DNA of 64,000 nt from Halocaridina rubra (GCA_037179515.1 JAXCGZ010016991.1:52501-116500), one strand, 5' to 3'; shown: positions 22,235-33,450, counted from the first letter of the stretch. Notes: generated by a model from the letters alone, not told the origin. Made by a program: numbers and translations.

Positions 22235-25200
22235 CTGCAATTTCAAAAACAGGACTGTGAATAGCATTCATGAATTACAAGGGATACATCCTTTATTTCT
22301 AATATAGTAATTGAAACAAAAGTTACATGCAAATAAAAAAAATATGGCTATAGATTATTTAGCATATAATCTATTCCTAAGCTCTGTATACCTTATATTA
22401 TGCCTCTGTATACCTTATATTATACTGTACTTAAAATTTGCCAAATACAATTTAAGTAAAAGCAATGCAGTATTTTTTCATAACGTATTTTAAGGGGATG
22501 AATTTTACAAAAGTATGTTTAATATATTTCCAATGGCGTACACTCAAAGCTGCACTATTTATATACTTGAAAGATGAGGGACAAGTGTATTCCACTTTAT
22601 AGCAGTCATCAGGACGTCAGTTTAAGATCCGCCTCGGTCTGATGTTAGAAAGGGCATTTACTCAGGGTAATGGTCGCACTTGCCAAAACCAAAGTTTTTC
22701 GAAAGAAGGAAACATCCTAGCCCTTAACAGAAAAGGGAGTCAGTGGCATAAAACCCGATCATGGTTATAAAAGACTTACTTGCTCTTGGTTTCTTCTAAA
22801 CTGTTCTGTAAATGATGAAGAGAAACATTGTCTTTTTTCTTAGCCTCCATTATCTGCTGATGTAGAGATTCTGCCTCCAATTCCAGCTCTTTAACCTGTA
22901 ATGGAAATTATGTTAAAACAGCCACAATTGAGAAAAATACATATAACAAAATTATCGCAAGTTTGTTTGCTGTTGTTCTTAATGCTTTTTTTCAATTCTC
23001 TTCATAATATTCGATCGCATTAAGCGGTAAAAGAGGAGGAGGATGCAGGAGAACGAACCTCTATCTGCAAACGTTTTGCCACTTCCGTATCAGCTGATGC
23101 TTATCACTACTCAGGCCCAATATCTTACTTATAAAATATTTATTTACTCACCCTATTTGAGGTTTATCTAATTTTCAAGATTATAGTATTATTAATATGC
23201 CTTAGTTCTAAACATTATTATCTTCTTTACATATCAACCATGCTGCACGAAATTTTTACGTAAACAAAATCAGCTGAGACAAAAAGAAAACTATACAATT
23301 CGTTACAAATAAAACGTATATCGTAGAGTACATGGGAAACTTAAATGAAATATATATATTCTCTACACGCTATTTCCCTGATGATATTATATCGAAAGTT
23401 TGTTTGCTGTTTGTCTTAATGCTTTTTTTTCAATTCTCTTCATAATATTCGATCGCATTAAGCGGTAGAAGAGGAGGAGGAGGATGCAGGAGAACGAACC
23501 TCTATCTGCAAACATTTTGCCACTTCCGTATCAGCTGATGCACCATCGCACGCTATTTCCCTGACGATATTATATCGAAAATTTGTTTGCTGTTTGTTCT
23601 TAATGCTTTTTTTCAATGCTCTTCATAATATTCGATCGCATTAAGCGGTAGAACAGGAGGATGCGAGAGAACGAACCTCTATCTGCAATCGTTTTGCCGC
23701 TTCCATATCAGCTGATACACCCTCGCACGCTATTTCCCTGACGATATTATATCGAAAGATTGATTGCTGTTTGTTAGTAAAGCTTTTTTTCCAATATCTT
23801 CATAATATCCGATCGCATTAAGCGGTAGAAGAGGAAGAGGATGGCGGAAAAGTGCCTCCGATGCGGTCGATTATTTACTAAAATGAAAATTTTTTTTCCA
23901 ATTTTTTTGCATGGGCGTTATTCACGAATTTTGTATTTTTTTACTATTATTTTTTAGGGACGTTATTTGTAAATTTTGTATCTTTTTACTATTATTTTTT
24001 AGGGGCGTTATCCCAATTTTGCGGATTATAAACACACGTAAAAAGTGAACTAGGTGTATATATATATGTATATATCTTACCTCTCTAGTACTTTCAGTAT
24101 TCATTAAGGAGATGGTTTCTTCAGTTCGTCTTAACTTTATTTCCAGGTTGTCAGTTGCGAGTTTATCTTCGTTCAGCCATTCCTGAGCCTGCATAAAGAA
24201 TACAACCATACATTAACAACTTTCTTGCTCAATAGCTACCGTTTCTGTTCTCTCAATATGTTTTTGATCCCTTCAGGTTGTTCAAACTTTAAAATTCACT
24301 TTCATACATATTATACCATATCAGTATCAATAAGTCTGCAAATTATCCAGTCTTTCATGTATAAGAAATATCACTAATATCAAAAGTAATTACTCAACAG
24401 AAATTGTAGTTTACCAGTACTGTACCAAAACTTTGCACAACTGAGTCATTCAGCAATTACCCCTGGATAACTGCCCAAGGACAAATGACCGCTGATTCTC
24501 CAGAAATAATAATTAGAATTGTCCAAAAAGTTCTAGGTTATGTCAGGTCAGGCTAAAGTTTGCATTGTGAGCAACTTAAATTTCAGAAATATAAATTGGA
24601 GAAACAAATACTTTCAGACGTCAATGTTGTCACCGTAGCAAAGTGGTAACGCTTGTGACTTTGATTTGTCCGCTTGAGGGTTCGCGGCCCGCCACAGTCT
24701 GAGGTTAAAAAGGGCATTCACTCAGGGTAAAGGTCACACCTGCCAAAACAAGTCATTCGCAAGAAGGCACCGTCACAACACATAGTAGAAATGGGTATCG
24801 TGACGTCAATTCAATCACATTATCCGACGGTAGTTGTCGCTGCACCAATTAACTGACAGCTAAGCAGTTCTCTAACCAAAAGAAACAATACATACCAATG
24901 ATTGCTCCTCTTCTTTAATCATTTTTGTTTTTTGAACATCATACATTTCTTGCTTTGAATTTTTCTTATACTCGTTCAATTCCATTCTAATTATCTTCCA
25001 CTGTTGGATATTTTCTGAAATATTGCCACAGTCAATTTCCATGTCCTCCGAAAGATCCAACTGACTTATTGCTTCATTGTAAGCATTCGTTTTTTCCGAA
25101 AGGTCTTTCTGTGACTTGCTTAGGCTCATTTCCAGAGACCAGATCTGCAATAAATGACTGGTACTTCGTGAGTGAATCCAGAAGTGATCTCAGGTGTCCT

Positions 25201-25554
25201 TCTGGGTAGTAATTTTCATCCTGTATATTCATTACATGTGGATAGGTTTAGAAAATAAACTAGTTGTCTATGCTCACAATTGTTTTTTTGAGACAAGAGT
25301 AAGTTAAGAAATAAAATTATAGAAAAAAAAAATTATAATTTAGAGTAAAAGCATTATCTGAAGTGGCATACTTGTGAATCAATTTCTTTGCCATGAGGCT
25401 GTAGCTGATGAATAAGATTGGCGACATCTTTGGCATGCTCCTTGAATTCCGCCAACTGCATTGCACTGAGTCCCTGTTCCGTCTTCACTTTCTTAAGCTG
25501 GAGTACCTCTTCGTTACTCTGGAGACACCCAAAAAAATTAATGCATAAATAATG

Positions 25555-25616
<62 letters not shown>

Positions 25617-28600
25617 AAACCATAAAACAAAAAAATAAAAATTAAATATATTAAAACATATAAAAGGAAAACCTGTTGACTATTTTGCTTTTTATCAGTA
25701 TAAATATACAGAGCACTGGTGTCAGTGCAGTTATTGAAGAATGTATGGCCCAATGAAATTCGCTATAAATATTATGACATTTTCGTATTTATAACCACAC
25801 CAAATAATAAAACAAAATATCTAAAGTAATTACTTGCATAAACAAAATTTTGGAAAGAAATGTTACTGTGCAAAAGACTTACTCTATGAAGTTTTATCTT
25901 TACTTCTCTCAGCTGTGCCTCTAGATGCACTCTGTCACAGTCTCTGCTGGATACAAAAACTTTAAACTCTTCATTATGATTCAGAAGGGTGTCTCTATCA
26001 CTCACCAACTGAAAAGAGAAATTACATTGAGCATACAATAATTCTTCGAGTTGGCAACGCGCTTGACTAATTCATCAGGTTGTCAGTTCGAGATCCGCCA
26101 CGGTCAGAGGTTAGATAGGGCAATCACTCAAGGTAACAGTCGGACTGCCAGTCCTCCGCCTCCTGTGTCTCAGGGTGGATAAAGTTTAGTCCTACATTGG
26201 AGTTATAATGGGCCAGACCAGAAGGAGACAGACCTTCAGTAATCGTTAATGTACTTATTCCTCTAGAGGTGGAAGTTCAATACCAAAATCAGACTACTAA
26301 AAGGATGAAAGTTCATTACCGAACTAATTAGGAACTGTAGATTTTTATATGATGAAGCTACAATAAATCAATGCCAAAAATGCTCATACAATATCCTCAA
26401 AATATTACTTTTCTATTTTTGCTTCTGGATTGTTTAAAAGTCAGGCAAAATTATACTGCAAAATAAGATTTCAATATCATACATTGATATTTTTCTTTAC
26501 TGTGCAGAATATGCAAAAAGCTACAATATTCAACAAGTTAAGAATATACAGACTACTCTCAACTGAAAATTATTTTATATCTTACTATGTCAATATCTGA
26601 AATAAAAGCATACATGCTGGACCCTGTCGACATCAAAATTGCGTTTAAATTTCATTGGCTTGTTTCAAAACAATATAGGCACCAGAAAATTTTTTACTGC
26701 ATGTCATTGTTTTCTGGTGTTGTATGGCATCTTTTTCACCCTAATGTGTTATATAAAGCACTTGGCATGGGTGGACAACAGGGTGAAATCAAATGTAATC
26801 GAGACAGCATGTTTTTTGTAGAGTGCCCGCCCTCTCAGGTTTAAGGCACAGCAACTGGAAACTTAAAAATGAGTATCCTTACCAGTTCAAACTGTGACTG
26901 AAATTGGGAAAGCCTCACAGATTCAATGCTCAGGAGGTCAGTCTCTTCGTCAAGTTTCCTAATATCTTCTTGGTACCTTCTTTCATCCTGCGGTCGAACT
27001 TCATATAGTAAGTCTACACTGTGAGCATAATCCTGAAAAAAAAGAGAATAAATTTCTCTGCATATATTTCAATTATTTCATCATTCTCAATTTACCATTC
27101 ACCTCCTTTCATAGGGTAGTGTCTGAAAAAACTTAAGCGTTAGTATTATGTACAAGAGAAAAGATGAAAATTGAAAAAACATTACCAAACACTATAAGTC
27201 TGCTTTGAGTCCATATCTATTTGATCTGGTCTTGGATGTAGTAACCCAGGGTATTAGAGATCAGTCACCATGGTGTATGCTCTTTGCAGATGACATTGTA
27301 CTGTGTAGCAACAGACGAGAGGTAGTGGAGGAGAAGCTTGAGGAGTGGAGAAGAGTGATGGAGGATAGAGGACTGAAAATCAGCAGGAAGACGACAGAGT
27401 ACTTGAGGTTGAGAGATGATGAAGATGGGGAAGTCAATTTGCAGGGGAAGGTGTTGAAGAGTTGAACAGTTCAAGTATTTGGGATCAACAGTAGCAGAGG
27501 ATGGTGACCTAGTCAGAAATAACTCACAGAATACAAGCGGGATGGAAGAACTGGAAGAAAGTGTCTGGGGTGCTGTGCGACAGGAGAATAGAGATTAAGT
27601 TGAGGGGTAAAGTGCATAAGACATTTGTGAGACATGCGATGATGTGTGGAGCAGAGACATGGGCAATAATGAAGACACAAGAGAAAAACTGGATGTGACA
27701 GAAATGAGGATGTTGAGATGGATGTGTGGGGTGACAAGAAGCGATAAGATCAGAAATGAGGTAATTAGAGGTACCTCAAAAGTTAGAGAAATATCAGATA
27801 AGATACAAGAAAGTAGACTAAGATGGTATGGTCATGTCGTTAGGAGGGGTGAACCGTATGTTGGGAGGAGGGTGAAGGAAATGGATATACAGGGTAGGAG
27901 AAGGAGAGGGAGACCAAAGTGTAGGTGGATGGATTGTATCAATGACGACCTGAAGTCTAAAGGTTTGTTGGGTGATGAGGTATGGGACAGAAACAAATGG
28001 AGAAAACTGGCCAGAAACATCGACCCCACATAAAAGTGGGAAAAGATGTAGACGAAGAAGAAGAAGATAAAAAAATAATAATTGGAAAGGTATAAATCCA
28101 TCAATTTTCACCACAATGACGAATGAAATTGAAATTAGCAGTCGTCAAAATTATTATAACAGACACAAGTAAGTACGGCTTCATCATATTCTGACTACAT
28201 ACACCTCTTCCTACAACTGCTTGGCGACAAGAATTTCAGGATCGGGAGATAATCAGTCCAATATTTTTCTCTTTTTCTTGACTCCAGCAATGGGCAAAAT
28301 ATACAGAATATACAACCCTGCCACAAGGAATATGCCCTTTCATTATCTCTCCTGCCATACGGTAATTATTATCAACAGTTACTATAAGAAAAGTTGTCAT
28401 AAAATTTTACCTACCATATAATGCTCTTCAAGCACATCTGGGTGATTTTCACAATGAAACAGCTCAAGAAGTTTGTCGAATCTTTTTTCTGTTATGGAGG
28501 ACACCAAGTCAAAATCTGAAGAGTAAGTCTGAACAAAAGAGCTGGAAGTAGTATATACTCCAATGCTGTCAATGAGCCAGGCCATCATTGCCAGAACAGA

Positions 28601-31600
28601 TGGCCATGTATGTGGTGAACCAACTGCAAAAGAAAACAAGTTTAAAAATATTCCACAGGAAAATATATTCTAATGAAAAAATATAGTCCCTTTTTTCTTA
28701 TATATTTACGGTAATTATTAGTATCATCAATGGTGGTGCGTGGAGAATGAATTTGAACTGTATTGTCATGTAAGTACCAGGATGACAGGTGGGGGATCAT
28801 GTCTGGCCATATCTTCCAACCTCCTAAAATATCTCTTCTAGCAACAAAATAAGTGACAGCTAATAAAAATGACCAGGTACAGTTGTCCCACATCTTACGC
28901 TGGTCTATGGGCTGGTTGCGAACCACAATTAGCCCACAGATAATCAAAACAGATTTGTCCAGTGGTCTCAAGGCTAAATAACACTGTGTATGGGCACCTT
29001 AAGAGGCATTTGTAGATTCAGAGAAATGAACAGAGTAGAAAAAAAAAGAATTTGAAAGAGAACAGGAACACTCTAAGTTTAAATATCAAGAGTAGAATAA
29101 TGATGAGTCAAGCAATTTAGACAATATAAAATGACATAAAGTAAGAGAATAAGAAAAGGGATTTATAGAATAAGATTAATGAATACACAAGGTAAAAATC
29201 AAGCTACAAGTGTGATAATCAAAAGCAGAGAAAAATCTTGAGCTTCCTCTTGTCAACCACAAGGGACTTCCCTTTTAATTGCCTCCTCTGACTTGCGGGG
29301 AATATGAGGATGGAGCCTTTTCTTCACCCCACCAAACATATAATAATGATAATAATATTAATAATAATAATGCTAATCATCAAATCTTTTGGCTTCTCCC
29401 GTCAGGGGTCTCCACATTAGATCAATTATCTCCATATCCCCCTATCTCCTGCATCCTCCTGTCACACCACACACCCTCATGTCTTCTCTCACCACATCCA
29501 TAAATCTTCTCTTTGGTCTACCTCTCCCCCCTCTACCTGGCAGTTGCAGCCTTCTCCAAAAATACTCTTCATCTCTCCTCAGATCATGCCCAAAACATCT
29601 CTATCTTGCTTCTCTCAGCATGTCCCCAAATATTAGTAAAAATTCATACCTGGAATAAAACTGGATTTCGAAATCTGAGTTGGGTATTTCATCAACTTTA
29701 AGAGACGAGGGATCTCCTCTTCGAATTTTTTGGGAAGTTTGTAGTTGTATTCAAAATGGCCATACAAAAACTGCAAAGAAGAAAAAATAAATAAATAAGA
29801 AAAATTAAGTTTTAACATCTTAAAAGAATTATTTTCCGTCCACCTCTGCAGCTTTTACTGTGCTAAGCTTAAGCAATGTAATAAGTCAGACAATAATTTT
29901 ACTCAGCTGCCCTGTACTATGGAATTTTCAGTTACTTATAAGTTACTGAAAAAAAAAACCAGGAGAGTACTTGCAACAATACACCAATGGAACCACATAC
30001 TTCACTCCAAACTCTAACAATTTACTCATATATACCAATAAAGATTTACAAAAATATAAAGAATAAACCAGAGAAAGAAGTTACTAAAATTAACTTCCTC
30101 TTTAAAACTTACATTAAATATATCAATGAACATTTTCGTCTGAGGATTAAGTAGCATTCTCCGGTCAACTTGAAAATGGCAACCACTGCACGACAGATAA
30201 TCCAAGATTTTCTCAATGCACTCGCTTTTGAAGCCAACATCTCCGACTGGACGAGTATCTTTCCTGTTCTTACCGCCGATGCTGGAGTTTCGACCTTGAT
30301 CCATGGACTGCCTATCAATCCAATATCCTTATACACCATTTTGTGAGACTAACAATTCATTATTCAAAACTACTTTGTGAAAACTCAGTAAAAGAACTGC
30401 TGGCTCACTCAGTATAAAGAATTAACAAATATGACTGATATTCTATAAATTGTTCTGACAAGAGAATATTCAAGTGATGGTGAGTAAATTCTTCAAATTT
30501 GCAAAGGTACTATTAATAACAAAAAGAAAACCAGTGGTCTACAACACACCTATTAGCACTATTAGCACTATAAGGAGGTGCTAAAGTGTTACTCGATGGC
30601 ACATTACTGCGCAGTGGCGTGTACCGAGGAATATTACTTCGCACAGGCGTCAAACGAGCAAAAAGTTGGGACAGTCTCGGGTTGCCATCTGCACTACTGC
30701 GAATCTTCTTGGCCTGCTGTCCTGAGTTTTGTCTGCGAGAAAGGATAAGTAAACAAAGACTACAATGGTCACATACTTATGAAAATCTGTCTTCAAATTA
30801 GTTCGTTAGCAAACACCATATGATCTATATTGCTCACACTCTTGGGTAGTTCTTTATCACAGACCATCTGTGATGAGATGTAAATAATGACAATGGGCAA
30901 AAAACAGCGATGATGTATATACCTTGTTTAACTCAAGTATAATCGTTTTAAAATTTATTATCCATACACTATAGTTAATTGTTTGATCATTTAAAGTTAT
31001 AATTAATTCATTAATACTCGATTGTTTGATAATTGAAAGATTTGGTGATGGTTAGTTTTTTTTGCTACCTATAACAACAGGCTTATATGGGCACTAGTTG
31101 TACTGCCTGGACAGCACAGTTGTTAAAGCGTCGGATCGATAAAGCACACTAAGCTGTGGATTTCTAATCTAGCGGGCCCAGGTTCGAAACCTGACAAGGA
31201 AGATAGATTATTTGGAAGACATCTAATTAAGGTATTCTTATATTTAATCATTTCTAATCCAGGATATTTAACAATGCCATGTTTTTACTTTGACTGGGGA
31301 TTAATAGCAACTCATGAAACGGCCGGCAAACAAACATAGGTTAGCTAAGACTCATCTGTAAATCTAACATAAACAGCTACACTGCATATATACATACATA
31401 CATATACCTTGGCTGTTTCCCCCTTAAATTGGGGGGTAGCCGACATCAAAAAAGGAAAACAGTTTGGGGAGAAGTTATTCTCCCCCCCCCCACTCCCCTT
31501 CTTCTTTGATAATTGCATAAAAATATCAGAATTGACACACCTCCTAGATGATGAATTGCAAGAATTCTTGGGCTTCAGAATATTTGGGCGCTGGGCGCTT

Positions 31601-31632
31601 CCCATTCCAAAATTGGACCTCTTCATCCTCAC
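22012..31632 (-). CDS. NDC80: kinetochore protein NDC80/HEC1, 12 coding exons
   Basis: Outer-kinetochore subunit that binds microtubules through an N-terminal calponin-homology (CH) domain and basic tail, and dimerises with NUF2 through a long coiled coil. Twelve exons assembled from splice sites keep frame throughout and give 638 aa, against 642 in human. The start MKRSNFG matches the family start. The tail (residues 1-105) has KRS, IRSS, VRSN and LRSN sites of Aurora-B type. The CH domain (about 108-220) shows [36 protein letters not shown] and [19 protein letters not shown]. Residues 270-638 are largely coiled coil. Coding exons: 31541-31626, 30550-30732, 30113-30311, 29650-29770, 28415-28623, 26883-27032, 25883-26008, 25372-25518, 24896-25144, 24081-24188, 22780-22895, 22012-22234. 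An upstream acceptor at 31633-31635 implies a 5' UTR exon not located. Introns carry SINEs, an RTE copy and a minisatellite-bearing transposon. Confidence 0.95.
22598..22760 (+). mobile_element. tRNA-derived SINE, family 1, in NDC80 intron
   Basis: Body landmarks AGAAAGGGCATTTACTCAGG and CATAAAACCC; the head is diverged. It lies in the last NDC80 intron, antisense to the gene. Confidence 0.7.
22780..22895 (-). CDS. NDC80: NDC80 exon 11, coiled coil
   Basis: Acceptor CATTACAG, donor AGCAA|GTAAGT. Encodes [20 protein letters not shown] and [17 protein letters not shown]. Confidence 0.86.
22957..24056. mobile_element. TA-inserting DNA transposon (family B) with ~180-bp tandem repeats
   Basis: The right terminus is GAACTAGGTG followed by TA at 24057. 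GGGGCGTTAT and AACACACGTA subterminal motifs match, inverted, the copy at 45169-46540. Internal units sharing TTCGATCGCATTAAGCGGTA start near 23009, 23448, 23631 and 23808. A ~290-bp segment near 23100-23390 splits the first two and is also found at 63450-63720. The left end is truncated. It fills almost the whole NDC80 intron between exons 10 and 11. Confidence 0.75.
24081..24188 (-). CDS. NDC80: NDC80 exon 10, coiled coil
   Basis: Acceptor TTATGCAG, donor GAG|GTAAGA. 36 codons, [20 protein letters not shown] and on. The end of a minisatellite-bearing transposon lies only about 24 bp from this donor. Confidence 0.86.
24628..24812 (+). mobile_element. tRNA-derived SINE, family 1, in NDC80 intron
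   Basis: Head CACCGTAGCAAAGTGGTAAC and GAGGGTTCGCGGCCC; body AAGGGCATTCACTCAGGG and CCAAAACAAGTCATTCGC. Confidence 0.82.
24896..25144 (-). CDS. NDC80: NDC80 exon 9, coiled coil
   Basis: Acceptor TATTGCAG, donor TTG|GTATGT. 83 codons, [20 protein letters not shown] to MIKEEEQSL. Confidence 0.86.
25372..25518 (-). CDS. NDC80: NDC80 exon 8, loop-flanking coiled coil
   Basis: Acceptor TCTCCAG, donor CAA|GTATGC. 49 codons, [20 protein letters not shown] to [11 protein letters not shown]. Confidence 0.84.
25560..25614. repeat. (TA)n microsatellite in NDC80 intron
   Basis: About 54 bp of TA. Confidence 0.95.
25883..26008 (-). CDS. NDC80: NDC80 exon 7, coiled coil
   Basis: Acceptor CTTTTCAG, donor AGA|GTAAGT. 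42 codons, [19 protein letters not shown] and on, heptad-like. Confidence 0.86.
26048..26160 (+). mobile_element. tRNA-derived SINE, family 1, partial
   Basis: TTGGCAACGCGCTTGACTAA, CAGTTCGAGATCCGCCACGG and TAGGGCAATCACTCAAGG match the family-1 head and body; it breaks off after about 110 bp. Confidence 0.65.
26883..27032 (-). CDS. NDC80: NDC80 exon 6, coiled-coil start
   Basis: Acceptor TTTTCAG, donor CTG|GTAAGG. 50 in-frame codons ([20 protein letters not shown] and on). A short exon between this and exon 5 could have been missed, but the frame is consistent without one. Confidence 0.85.
27197..28070 (+). mobile_element. RTE-like LINE, 5'-truncated, in NDC80 intron 5
   Basis: Starts at the [11 protein letters not shown] stretch of RT, then [20 protein letters not shown], with a frameshift near 27455. 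The C-terminus reads [37 protein letters not shown] and [13 protein letters not shown]. The 3' tail is GACGAAGAAGAAGAAGAT. It is antisense to NDC80 and belongs to the same young family as 14240 and 18063. Confidence 0.88.
28415..28623 (-). CDS. NDC80: NDC80 exon 5, end of CH domain
   Basis: Acceptor TTTGCAG, donor ATG|GTAGGT. Encodes [20 protein letters not shown] and the following helical region to [10 protein letters not shown]. The alternative donor 4 nt downstream would break the frame. Confidence 0.92.
28690..28983 (-). other. unidentified protein-like ORF in NDC80 intron 4
   Basis: An open frame reads [56 protein letters not shown] and [16 protein letters not shown]. The residue mix is that of a folded protein rather than low complexity. 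I do not recognise the family. A weak acceptor (ATACACAG) sits just upstream near 28984, but no good donor follows. It could be a decayed mobile-element ORF, a pseudogene fragment or an alternative exon. Confidence 0.4.
29365..29640 (-). mobile_element. RTE-like LINE C-terminal fragment in NDC80 intron 4
   Basis: The minus strand encodes [20 protein letters not shown] and [14 protein letters not shown] sequence, typical of RTE C-termini. It is older and diverged from the 18063 family. The first ~100 bp match 17965-18062. Confidence 0.65.
29650..29770 (-). CDS. NDC80: NDC80 exon 4, CH domain
   Basis: Acceptor TTTGCAG, donor CCAG|GTATGA. Encodes [19 protein letters not shown] and [20 protein letters not shown], highly conserved in NDC80. 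Confidence 0.93.
30113..30311 (-). CDS. NDC80: NDC80 exon 3, start of CH domain
   Basis: Acceptor TTGATAG, donor AAT|GTAAGT. The acceptor GATAG is chosen over the CAG four bases downstream because only it keeps frame into [11 protein letters not shown] and [14 protein letters not shown]. Confidence 0.88.
30550..30732 (-). CDS. NDC80: NDC80 exon 2, basic N-terminal tail
   Basis: Acceptor CTCGCAG, donor AG|GTGTGT. Encodes residues about 29-89, including [19 protein letters not shown]. The tail is rich in Arg, Ser and Pro, as expected for a microtubule-binding, Aurora-regulated tail. Confidence 0.88.
31100..31205 (+). mobile_element. tRNA-derived sequence (SINE-like, family 4)
   Basis: Contains AGCACAGTTGTTAAAGCG and a perfect B box GGTTCGAAACC. 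The ends do not form an acceptor stem and the spacing between boxes is long, so a SINE-type remnant is preferred to a functional tRNA gene. Confidence 0.5.
31405..31515 (-). mobile_element. GC-rich dispersed SINE-like repeat, next to NDC80 first coding exon
   Basis: CCTTGGCTGTTTCCCCCTTA, GGGGGGTAGCCGACATCAAA and CAGTTTGGGGAGAAGTTATT are the exact inverse of 37700-37812. It ends within about 30 bp of the donor of the NDC80 start exon. Confidence 0.75.
31541..31632 (-). CDS. NDC80: NDC80 exon with start codon
   Basis: Acceptor CTCACAG at 31633-31639, then ATG at 31626-31624, encoding residues 1-28 plus two bases; donor GTGTGT at 31540. The first six bases are 5' UTR. Confidence 0.88.
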
Positions 31633-31706
31633 CTGTGAGAGCAATAGAGACAAAAACGAATCAACACCTTCAATATTTTACATTATAGAGTATTTGAAGC
31701 TAAAGT

Positions 31707-32320
31707 AAACATACTTACCAATGCTCACACCATGAAAACTTGAATCATGTAACGTCATAATCCTATTAATGAAAAAGCTCGTAAATCACTAGTTTTTTTT
31801 TTTTTTTTTTTTTTGGTTAGCATACAATATTGCCAAAGGTTCTCAAGGTCATATTCATTTAAAATACATCAGAAATCATGTGAAAAAAAAATGTTCTTCA
31901 CCTCCAAGTTAAGATGGGTGCAATAGTAAAAACTAACTCCATTATTTGATAAGGAGACTATTTGACCAATCTGAGCCTCCAATCAACTGAATACAAATGA
32001 TTGCTTTAGATTGATAAATTACTATTCAACTCATTTTGTTCACAAGTAAGTGTCCTGAGCTAGTAATTCCCCTTCTCCTGGTTGGTTTTCAGTTTTGCAC
32101 ACTGAAACACTTATCGATTAAGATTCTCATTATTCATTCCTTCCATAGCCTATTCGAGAAATCAGTGTTGCCACCGCTTCCTGAAATGTGCAGCGCTGAT
32201 GTATAAACACCCAAATTCACCCTTTTAAGGTACATAAGGCTTCACATTTGAGTTAGATTAAGTTAGTTGGGTTAGGTAAGGTTAATTTGATTTTTTTAAA
32301 TAAGTGCCCACGGCCCCCTA
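31707..32320. other. NDC80 upstream region
   Basis: Contains a poly-T run (31793-31814) and AT-rich DNA. The NDC80 promoter and 5' UTR exon should lie in this area or further right, but no TATA box or clear first exon could be assigned. Confidence 0.35.
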
Positions 32321-32330
32321 GCAATATCAG

Positions 32331-32689
32331 ATAAATTTTTAGAACAGAGGATTATTCTCTTACAATAATAAAACCGCATTTTTCTGATAGTTTTCTTAGT
32401 GAAATAAACGAATCTGAACTCCATTTCTGGCGAAAAAAACATTTTTGATGCGTCCTATCTTAACCTGTCTTAGGGAAACGGGTTTTGCCTTAAACGGGGG
32501 CTCTGCCCCCGAACCCCTTAATGGTTATATTTTCCCTAACCAGGAGACTATGTCCCCAGACCCCCCTTAAGGGAACAATGTTTTCGCACCAGAAATGGAG
32601 TTCAGATTCGATTATTTCACAACAAAAACTATCAGAAAAGTGGAGTTTTATTATTGTGAGAGAAAAATCCCCTCTTCTAATATAATACC
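32331..32689. mobile_element. long-TIR MITE, copy 1
   Basis: The left arm (TTAGAACAGAGGATTATTC to GAACTCCATTTCTGGCG) and right arm (CGCACCAGAAATGGAGTTC to CCCCTCTTCTAATATAA) form terminal inverted repeats of roughly 100 bp. AATATCAG (with a preceding C) occurs on both flanks (32322-32330, 32690-32698), consistent with an 8-9-bp target duplication (hAT or Mutator type). No ORF. A second copy is at 55398-55760. Confidence 0.8.
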
Positions 32690-32950
32690 CAATATCAGCC
32701 CTAACCAAAAAAGTAGTGAAATTTTCACATTCATTCAAATCACATCAAAAGGTATCAGAAAAAAATGATTTAGTACAAAAATTAAAGGGATTCACAAAGC
32801 AAATCTTAACCCTTATATCTAAGAATGCATTAGAAAATCTGAGACTGTAATATACTGTACTGTCAAGTCCCACTCCCAAGAGGGTGTATAAGTAAACAAA
32901 ATAACATTATGGAGGTAAACTCATTCCCATAAGGGTAAACAGTCCTACTG

Positions 32951-33110
32951 TGATTGGTTTTATGTCACAGACTCCCTTTTCTACTATGGGCTAGGACGGT
33001 GCTGTCTTGCGAAGGACTTTGGTTTAGGCAGAGAGACTGTTACCCTAAGTGAATGTCCTTTCTATACTCTGACCGTGGTGGGTCTCGAACCTCACATTCA
33101 ATGTAATTAT
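32951..33110 (-). mobile_element. tRNA-derived SINE, family 1, minus strand
   Basis: GGTTTTATGTCACAGACTCC, GGGCTAGGACGGTGC and GACCGTGGTGGGTCTCGAAC are the inverse of the family-1 body and head. Confidence 0.8.
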
Positions 33111-33269
33111 CAACCACTTAACCTAACCAAACTATAACCAACCCTAAAGCAATTGCTGCAATCACTTAAAACAAACCTACGAGCGAACCATGTCATAACT
33201 CTTATTATAATTAATATACCAGCTCTAAATATGAATTTACAGCTTTTTTGCAGCATTAATAAACTTAAA

Positions 33270-33450
33270 AAATGGCATTCACGAGGTCGAAAGATCGGTT
33301 CCCGTCCAAGACCGAGAGTTTAAGCTGTTTACTGGCAGGAACTGCTGTGGTTGGACACCACAGTGGGGGGTTGGGGCTTGCCCTGGCTGACGAATACCCA
33401 TTGTATTGAAATGGAAAGAAAGTTTATTTATTTATTTATTTATTTATTTA
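33270..33450 (+). mobile_element. tRNA(Ala)-like SINE, family 5, partial
   Basis: CATTCACGAGGTCGAAAGATC, AGAGTTTAAGCTGTTTACTGG and GGTTGGACACCACAGTGGGG match two fuller copies at 62620 and 62850. It lacks the A box. The 3' end runs into (TTTA)n. Confidence 0.8.

Noticed and set aside
26587..26844. 85-aa ORF in an NDC80 intron, plus strand
   Set aside because: No recognisable domain, no splice sites placing it in a transcript; likely chance or decayed repeat.
31107..31201. Possible tRNA gene with intron-like spacing
   Set aside because: B box is perfect but the acceptor and anticodon stems do not close; treated as a SINE-type tRNA-derived sequence.
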